Source of the DNA: an uncultured Spirochaetaceae bacterium
Lineage (GTDB): Bacteria > Spirochaetota > Spirochaetia > Sphaerochaetales > Sphaerochaetaceae
Assembly: GCA_944389985.1 (NCBI GenBank)
Contig: CALXON010000223.1
Span: 1 to 10,925 of the forward strand
Direction of reading: 5' to 3'
Length of the DNA stretch: 10,925 nt
Shown: one piece after another, positions 7,408-10,925 of the stretch
Position numbering within the stretch: position 1 is the first letter of the stretch
Layout of the letters: every line of letters starts with the position of its first letter
Made by a program: the position numbers and the translations under genes
Notes under the pieces: generated by a model
The model's database searches: none
Seen by the model: the letters and a program-made list of their open reading frames with translations, nothing else
What the model was told of the DNA's origin: nothing

Positions 7408-9397
7408 TAAACTATACAGAAACTACTTTCTCGAGTATGCGTCGTATGTAGTCCGTGACAGGGCTATTCCCGATCTCGTCGATGGCTTTAAACCGGTCCA
7501 GAGGAGGATAATGCACACCCTCTTCGAGATGGACGACGGCCGTTTCATGAAGGTTGCGAATGTGGTCGGTGCGTGTATGAAGTATCATCCGCATGGCGAC
7601 TCCTCGATCTATGAGGCTCTTGTCAATCTGGCCAATTCCGAGCTCTTCATCGAGAAACAGGGAAACTTCGGAAACTTCCTCACAGGAGATGGAGCGGCTG
7701 CAGGAAGATACATCGAATGCCGGCTGAAACCTTTTGCGAAGAAGGTCCTGTACAATCCTGAGATCACAGAGTATGTGGATTCATATGACGGAAGGAACCA
7801 GGAGCCGGTTCTTTTCCCTGCGAAGATTCCTGTTGTAGCGATTCAGGGAACGATGGGAATTGCAGTTGGGATGTCCACACAGATACTTCCTCACAACCTT
7901 CTTGAGGTTCTCGAGGCTGAGAAGAAAGCCCTGAGGGGAAAGAAGTTCACCCTCTATCCGGATTTCCCCGGAGGAGGCATCATGGATGTCTCCGAGTATG
8001 ATGACGGCAGGGGAAAGGTCGCTGTCAGGGCAAGACTCAATGCCTCGGATCCGAAGAAGCTCATCATCGAGGAGCTTCCGTACGGAGTCACAAGCGATGC
8101 CCTCATCGAGTCGATAGAGAAGGCAAATGCCACAGGAAGGCTGAAGATTGCCTCCATCAGTGACTATACCGCGGAGAAGGCCCAGATAGAGATCTGCTGG
8201 CAGCGCAATGTCTACTCGGAGGATATGGTCGATGTGCTCTATGCCACGACTGACTGCGAGAAGAAGATCTCCGTGAATCCCCTTGTGATCGTGGATGGAC
8301 TGCCGAAGCCTGTTCCGATCACGGAGATGATAAAGTTCCATGCGAAGCATCTTGTGGAGGTGCTGACCGCGGAGCTTGAGAATGACAGGAAACACCTTCA
8401 GGAGAAACTCTGGGCAAGGACCCTTGAGCGCATCTTCATCGAGGAGAGGATCTATAAGACGATCGAGACGAAGAAGACTCAGGAAGATGTGAAGAAAGCC
8501 ATCGTTGACGGGTTCGTGCCGTTCGAGAAGGAGCTTGGAGGCAATACCCTCACCGATGATGATATCGAGAGGCTTCTCAAAATACCTATCAGGCGCATCT
8601 CTCTCTTCGACATAGAGAAGAACAGGAACGAGATTGCCGAGATAGAAGGGGATATCAGGACAATAGAACATCATCTGGCGAATATCATCGATTATGCTGA
8701 AGGGTATCTGACAGAGCTTGAGGAGATGGTCGACAAGAAGCAGTTCAGCAGGAAGACCGAGATCTCATCGTTCGAGACTCTCAATGCCCGTCAGGTTGCT
8801 GTCAGGAATATGGATATCCGCTATGACCAGTCCACCGGATACCTCGGAACGAACGTTAAGACGGGAGAGTCCCTTCTCAAGGTCAGCCCGTTCGACAAGG
8901 TCTTCTACATGAAGACCAACGGAGAGTACCGTGTCGTTCCTGTTGAGGACAAGGTGTTCATCGGTACGGAAGGACTGTTCTACATCAACTACGGAGACAA
9001 GGAGGTGATCTCCAAAGAGATCTTCACCGTGATCTACCGTGACAAGATCCGCGACAAGAATGTCTATCAGATAAAACGCTTCAGGATCTCCGCGTTCTCC
9101 ACGGACAAGAACTACACAGTCGTGTCAGGGCCTAAGGCGAAGGTCAAGAAGATGTCAATCTGGCCAAGTGCCATCATCACGATGAAGTTCAAGTCAGGCT
9201 ACGGATACAAGATCACCGAGGATACTGCGAGATTCGCGGACTTCCCTGTTTACAAATCCCCGTCAGCTTCCGGGCAGAAGCTTACTGCGAAGGAGCTCCA
9301 GTCCCTTTCAATAAGGCAGACGAAGGACACATCCACATCAGAGGAAGCGGAGCCTTCGCTCTTTGATGGAGTAGAGGACGGTAATGGAAATAGCTGA
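7394..9397 (+). CDS. parC: DNA topoisomerase IV subunit A (ParC), DNA-cleaving subunit
   Basis: The DNA-breaking subunit partners ParE. The 667-residue protein starts with the winged-helix breakage domain: RAIPDLVDGFKPVQRRI (23-39), KYHPHGDSSIYEAL (63-76) and GDGAAAGRYIECRLKPF (98-114), in which Tyr106 is the expected nucleophile after Arg105. S70 and E74 occupy the quinolone-determining positions and match the Ser/Glu pair of E. coli ParC, i.e. no classical resistance change is visible. The tower follows, with IVDGLPKPVPI near 298-308 and a coiled-coil stretch around 340-470. A reduced C-terminal DNA-binding domain comes last. It is shorter than E. coli ParC (about 750 residues) and lacks an obvious GyrA box, which supports ParC over GyrA. 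The start overlaps the parE stop by 14 bases, and GGAGA at 7380-7384 lies nine bases before the ATG. Confidence 0.92.
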   Translation: MSQADKLYRNYFLEYASYVVRDRAIPDLVDGFKPVQRRIMHTLFEMDDGRFMKVANVVGACMKYHPHGDSSIYEALVNLANSELFIEKQGNFGNFLTGDGAAAGRYIECRLKPFAKKVLYNPEITEYVDSYDGRNQEPVLFPAKIPVVAIQGTMGIAVGMSTQILPHNLLEVLEAEKKALRGKKFTLYPDFPGGGIMDVSEYDDGRGKVAVRARLNASDPKKLIIEELPYGVTSDALIESIEKANATGRLKIASISDYTAEKAQIEICWQRNVYSEDMVDVLYATTDCEKKISVNPLVIVDGLPKPVPITEMIKFHAKHLVEVLTAELENDRKHLQEKLWARTLERIFIEERIYKTIETKKTQEDVKKAIVDGFVPFEKELGGNTLTDDDIERLLKIPIRRISLFDIEKNRNEIAEIEGDIRTIEHHLANIIDYAEGYLTELEEMVDKKQFSRKTEISSFETLNARQVAVRNMDIRYDQSTGYLGTNVKTGESLLKVSPFDKVFYMKTNGEYRVVPVEDKVFIGTEGLFYINYGDKEVISKEIFTVIYRDKIRDKNVYQIKRFRISAFSTDKNYTVVSGPKAKVKKMSIWPSAIITMKFKSGYGYKITEDTARFADFPVYKSPSASGQKLTAKELQSLSIRQTKDTSTSEEAEPSLFDGVEDGNGNS

Positions 9398-10088
9398 CCG
9401 CGTACTCTATGAGGACAATCACCTCATCGCAATCAACAAGGAGGCAGGGGAACTTGTCCAGGGAGATGAATCCGGGGACAGGACTCTTGCTGATGAGGTG
9501 AAGGACTATCTGAAGAGAAAGTATAACAAACCGGGAAATGTCTTTCTCGGCATTCCTCATCGTCTCGACAGGCCTACGACAGGCATTGTCATATATGCCA
9601 GGACTGACAAGGCCCTTTCAAGGATGACCGCGCTTTTCCGCACCTCTGATGTGAAGAAGACATACTGGGCGATCGTCGACAGATGTCCGGAGAAGAAGGA
9701 AGGGGAGCTTGTGCATTATATCGTCCGGAATGCGGCGAACAACAAATCCTTCGCGTACAGCAAGGAGAAGCCGGGATCGAAGATCGCAAGGCTCTCATAC
9801 CGTGTGCTTGCTTCCTCCGACAACTATCATCTGCTTGAGATCGATCTCCATACCGGACGGCATCATCAGATAAGGGCACAGCTTGCAGCTCTCGGCATAC
9901 ATATAAAAGGAGACCTGAAGTACGGGGCTGCCCGGTCCAATCCTGATGGCGGCATTTGCCTCCATGCCCGTCGTGTGAGATTCATGCATCCTGTGAAGAA
10001 GGAGCCTGTGGATATCATCGCACCACCACCCGGAAACACGCTCTGGGCATACTTTCTGGGGCAGATTGAGAATGGAGAGAATGCATGA
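9384..10088 (+). CDS. RluA-family pseudouridine synthase
   Basis: Converts specific uridines in rRNA or tRNA to pseudouridine. The 234 residues comprise only the catalytic domain, with no N-terminal S4 RNA-binding domain, as in the RluA/TruC-like short members. The catalytic motif is PHRLDRPTTGIVIYART (58-74) with Asp62 as the nucleophile. LHTGRHHQIRAQLAALG (155-171) and LHARRVRFMHPV (193-204) are the other family motifs. The target site cannot be told from sequence. The ATG overlaps the parC stop by 14 bases, exactly as at the parE-parC junction. AGAGGA at 9373-9378 lies five bases before it, so it is probably translated by coupling within the topoisomerase operon. It ends in a four-base overlap with the next gene. 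Confidence 0.9.
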   Translation: MEIADRVLYEDNHLIAINKEAGELVQGDESGDRTLADEVKDYLKRKYNKPGNVFLGIPHRLDRPTTGIVIYARTDKALSRMTALFRTSDVKKTYWAIVDRCPEKKEGELVHYIVRNAANNKSFAYSKEKPGSKIARLSYRVLASSDNYHLLEIDLHTGRHHQIRAQLAALGIHIKGDLKYGAARSNPDGGICLHARRVRFMHPVKKEPVDIIAPPPGNTLWAYFLGQIENGENA

Positions 10089-10654
10089 AGAAGATAGTCG
10101 TCATAATCATCGCACTGTTTGTTTCATTGTCTCTTTCCGCAGCTTCGAACAGGATAGGCGTATCAGTTGCTCCTGAATGGACGTGGTATTCCGGAAACGG
10201 AGGGAAGGCAGACTTTCTTTTCATGGCAGAGGGTGCCAATCACTTCGGAGGAAAGCATAGCTTAGGTATCGAATACGGACTTGGAGTCTCTTTTCCGTTC
10301 GGAGACTGGAGCGGTAACAGCAAGGCTTCAGCTTATGGATTCGTTTTCAAGGCAGGTCCGTCATACAGATATGAGATAAGCAGCACTATGGGATTCAGTC
10401 TGAGCGCAGGAGTGAACGGAGTGGTACAGGCTCATGACTCAGATACCATCAGGGTATTCACCCTTGATGCGTATGGCTCGGTTTCCGTTGACTTCGCATT
10501 CATGGAGTTCCTCTGTCTGGATGTAGGTGTCATGGCAGGAGGAACCGTCTTTTCCGATGCATCGGCTATCGGAGATTCCGGAAACAGTGCCGATGGAGAT
10601 GCTTTCAGCAGAGTGTTCTTTGCTCCATTCGCCGTATTCTCTTACAGGTATTAG
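10085..10654 (+). CDS. small outer-membrane beta-barrel protein with signal peptide
   Basis: No named family is recognised. The 189-residue product starts with a lysine pair and a hydrophobic core (MKKIVVIIIALFVSLSLSAA), a signal peptide probably cleaved near residue 20. The remainder alternates hydrophobic and polar residues, is rich in Gly, Ser and aromatics, and forms about eight candidate strands (for example 24-33, 59-69, 82-91, 103-113, 123-136, 143-151 and 175-189). It ends AVFSYRY; a terminal aromatic residue on the last strand is the usual signal for BAM-dependent outer-membrane insertion. A GGAGAG site about six bases upstream and the ATGA overlap with the pseudouridine synthase stop indicate coupled translation. 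An outer-membrane protein is an odd partner for topoisomerase IV. Porin-like or structural functions are both possible. Confidence 0.75.
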   Translation: MKKIVVIIIALFVSLSLSAASNRIGVSVAPEWTWYSGNGGKADFLFMAEGANHFGGKHSLGIEYGLGVSFPFGDWSGNSKASAYGFVFKAGPSYRYEISSTMGFSLSAGVNGVVQAHDSDTIRVFTLDAYGSVSVDFAFMEFLCLDVGVMAGGTVFSDASAIGDSGNSADGDAFSRVFFAPFAVFSYRY

Positions 10655-10664
10655 ATATTCCTGA

Positions 10665-10697
10665 ATTTTTGATAGAGACAATCAAAAGTCTTATTTT
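10665..10697 (+). terminator. AT-rich hairpin with T-run, possible terminator of the parE operon
   Basis: Bases 10665-10673 pair with 10681-10689 to give a nine-pair stem (one G-T) around AGAGACA, followed by CTTATTTTT. It begins 11 bases after the last operon stop. The stem is almost all A-T and so weak, and its arms are also members of the ATCAAAA repeat family, so a terminator role is tentative. Confidence 0.35.
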
Positions 10698-10863
10698 TCC
10701 ATCAAAAATTTGATTAATGCTATCAAAAAGTAAAGCTGTATTCAGTTGAATTCAGAGGTAATTATTTAAATTATAAGAAATAAAAATTTGATACAGTCAA
10801 AATCAAAATTTAATTTCTTCCATCAAAAATCTTATTTTTATAATCAAAACTTGCAGATTTGAT
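10668..10863. repeat. phased ATCAAA/TTTGAT repeat array in an AT-rich intergenic island
   Basis: Ten exact ATCAAA or TTTGAT hexamers lie in 196 bases. Plus-orientation copies start at 10681, 10701, 10722, 10802, 10822 and 10843. Inverted copies start at 10668, 10709, 10787 and 10858. The plus copies form two triplets with identical 20/21-base steps, and the gap between triplets is 80 bases, four such steps. Most copies extend to ATCAAAA or ATCAAAAA. ATCAAAA plus TCTTATTTTT recurs in the units at 10681 and 10822, each followed by another ATCAAAA. Runs of four or five A or T recur roughly every 10-11 bases through much of the array, as in curved DNA. It fills most of the spacer between the outer-membrane protein gene and the terminal gene and reaches into the latter's promoter, so it is most likely a multi-site operator or architectural element. 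Confidence 0.75.
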
Positions 10864-10880
10864 AATCAAGATGATATACT
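10851..10880 (+). promoter_or_regulatory. promoter of the terminal gene, leaderless geometry
   Basis: TTGCAG at 10851-10856 and TATACT at 10875-10880 are 18 bases apart, the same spacing and -10 as in front of parE. TGA immediately before the hexamer makes an extended -10. The -10 ends seven bases before the ATG at 10888 and only one base before the ATG at 10882. A start point 7-8 bases downstream would therefore coincide with the second ATG. An ATCAAA-family copy (TTTGAT, 10858-10863) lies inside the spacer, so a bound repressor would block polymerase. Confidence 0.55.
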
Positions 10881-10887
10881 CATGATT

Positions 10888-10925
10888 ATGAAAGAAGAAG
10901 AACTGGTTGCACTGGTTGATAAAAT
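10888..10925 (+). CDS. N-terminus of an unidentified protein (partial, cut by window end)
   Basis: The frame reads MKEEELVALVDK from the ATG at 10888, or MIMKEEELVALVDK from the ATG at 10882, and stays open to the window end. No Shine-Dalgarno exists for either start. The ATG at 10888 is preferred because the -10 hexamer ends seven bases before it, while the first ATG would lie upstream of the likely transcription start. An acidic amphipathic opening of this sort (EEELxxLVDK) is seen at the front of AlbA_2/Schlafen-type putative DNA-binding proteins among others, but twelve residues cannot decide this. The array directly upstream suggests tight or auto-regulated expression. Confidence 0.5.
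   Translation, partial: MKEEELVALVDK

Noticed and set aside
7781..8674. 297-codon open frame antisense to parC
   Set aside because: Opposite-strand openness follows from parC codon use. The product resembles no protein and has no ribosome site or promoter.
5599..9397. Assignment as gyrase (gyrB-gyrA) and not topoisomerase IV
   Set aside because: The A subunit is short with no evident GyrA box, and S70/E74 match the ParC pair. A gyrase-like role is not fully excluded without a phylogeny.
10668..10863. CRISPR array
   Set aside because: The repeated unit is only 7-8 bases, occurs in both orientations, and its spacers are 13-14 bases of similar AT-rich sequence. There are no cas genes in the window.

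Overview
The window looks like a chromosomal housekeeping region of a moderately G+C-rich, Gram-negative-type bacterium. The best guess is a spirochaete of the Treponema/Sphaerochaeta kind. This rests on remembered resemblance (a compact ParE of 602 aa, a short ParC of 667 aa, and a small beta-barrel protein ending in an aromatic residue), not on a search. The taxon is therefore an inference. No rRNA, tRNA, CRISPR array or intact insertion sequence was seen.

Layout. Bases 1-72 hold the last 23 codons of an unrecognised + strand gene. It converges on leuS (leucyl-tRNA synthetase, 153-2666, - strand), with a 39-base near-perfect palindrome at 95-133 between them. A 223-base divergent spacer (2667-2889) separates leuS from a secreted PhoA-type alkaline phosphatase (2890-4353, +), which ends at a clear rho-independent terminator (4372-4396). 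A YibE/F-family membrane protein follows (4412-5539). Next is a tightly packed operon: parE (5599-7407), parC (7394-9397), an RluA-family pseudouridine synthase (9384-10088) and a small outer-membrane beta-barrel protein (10085-10654). The successive overlaps are 14, 14 and 4 bases, so translational coupling is likely. One promoter directly in front of parE can serve the whole operon.

The last 270 bases differ from the rest. Bases 10661-10880 are about 22% G+C by hand count, against roughly half in the neighbouring genes. They hold ten exact copies of ATCAAA/TTTGAT. Six same-strand copies form two triplets, each spaced 20 then 21 bases (starts 10681, 10701, 10722 and 10802, 10822, 10843). This is about two helical turns per step and looks like a phased operator array and/or curved DNA. 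It lies in front of a new gene starting at 10882 or 10888 and cut off by the window end.

A second theme is start architecture. leuS, parE and the terminal gene have no Shine-Dalgarno sequence, and a -10-like hexamer ends only 6-7 bases before the start codon, so their mRNAs may be leaderless. The leuS and terminal-gene start modules agree at 16 of 19 positions. Alkaline phosphatase and the downstream genes of the parE operon instead have visible purine-rich ribosome binding sites. The most unusual element in the window is the phased ATCAAAA array with its attached leaderless-type gene start. The remainder is recognisable core gene content.
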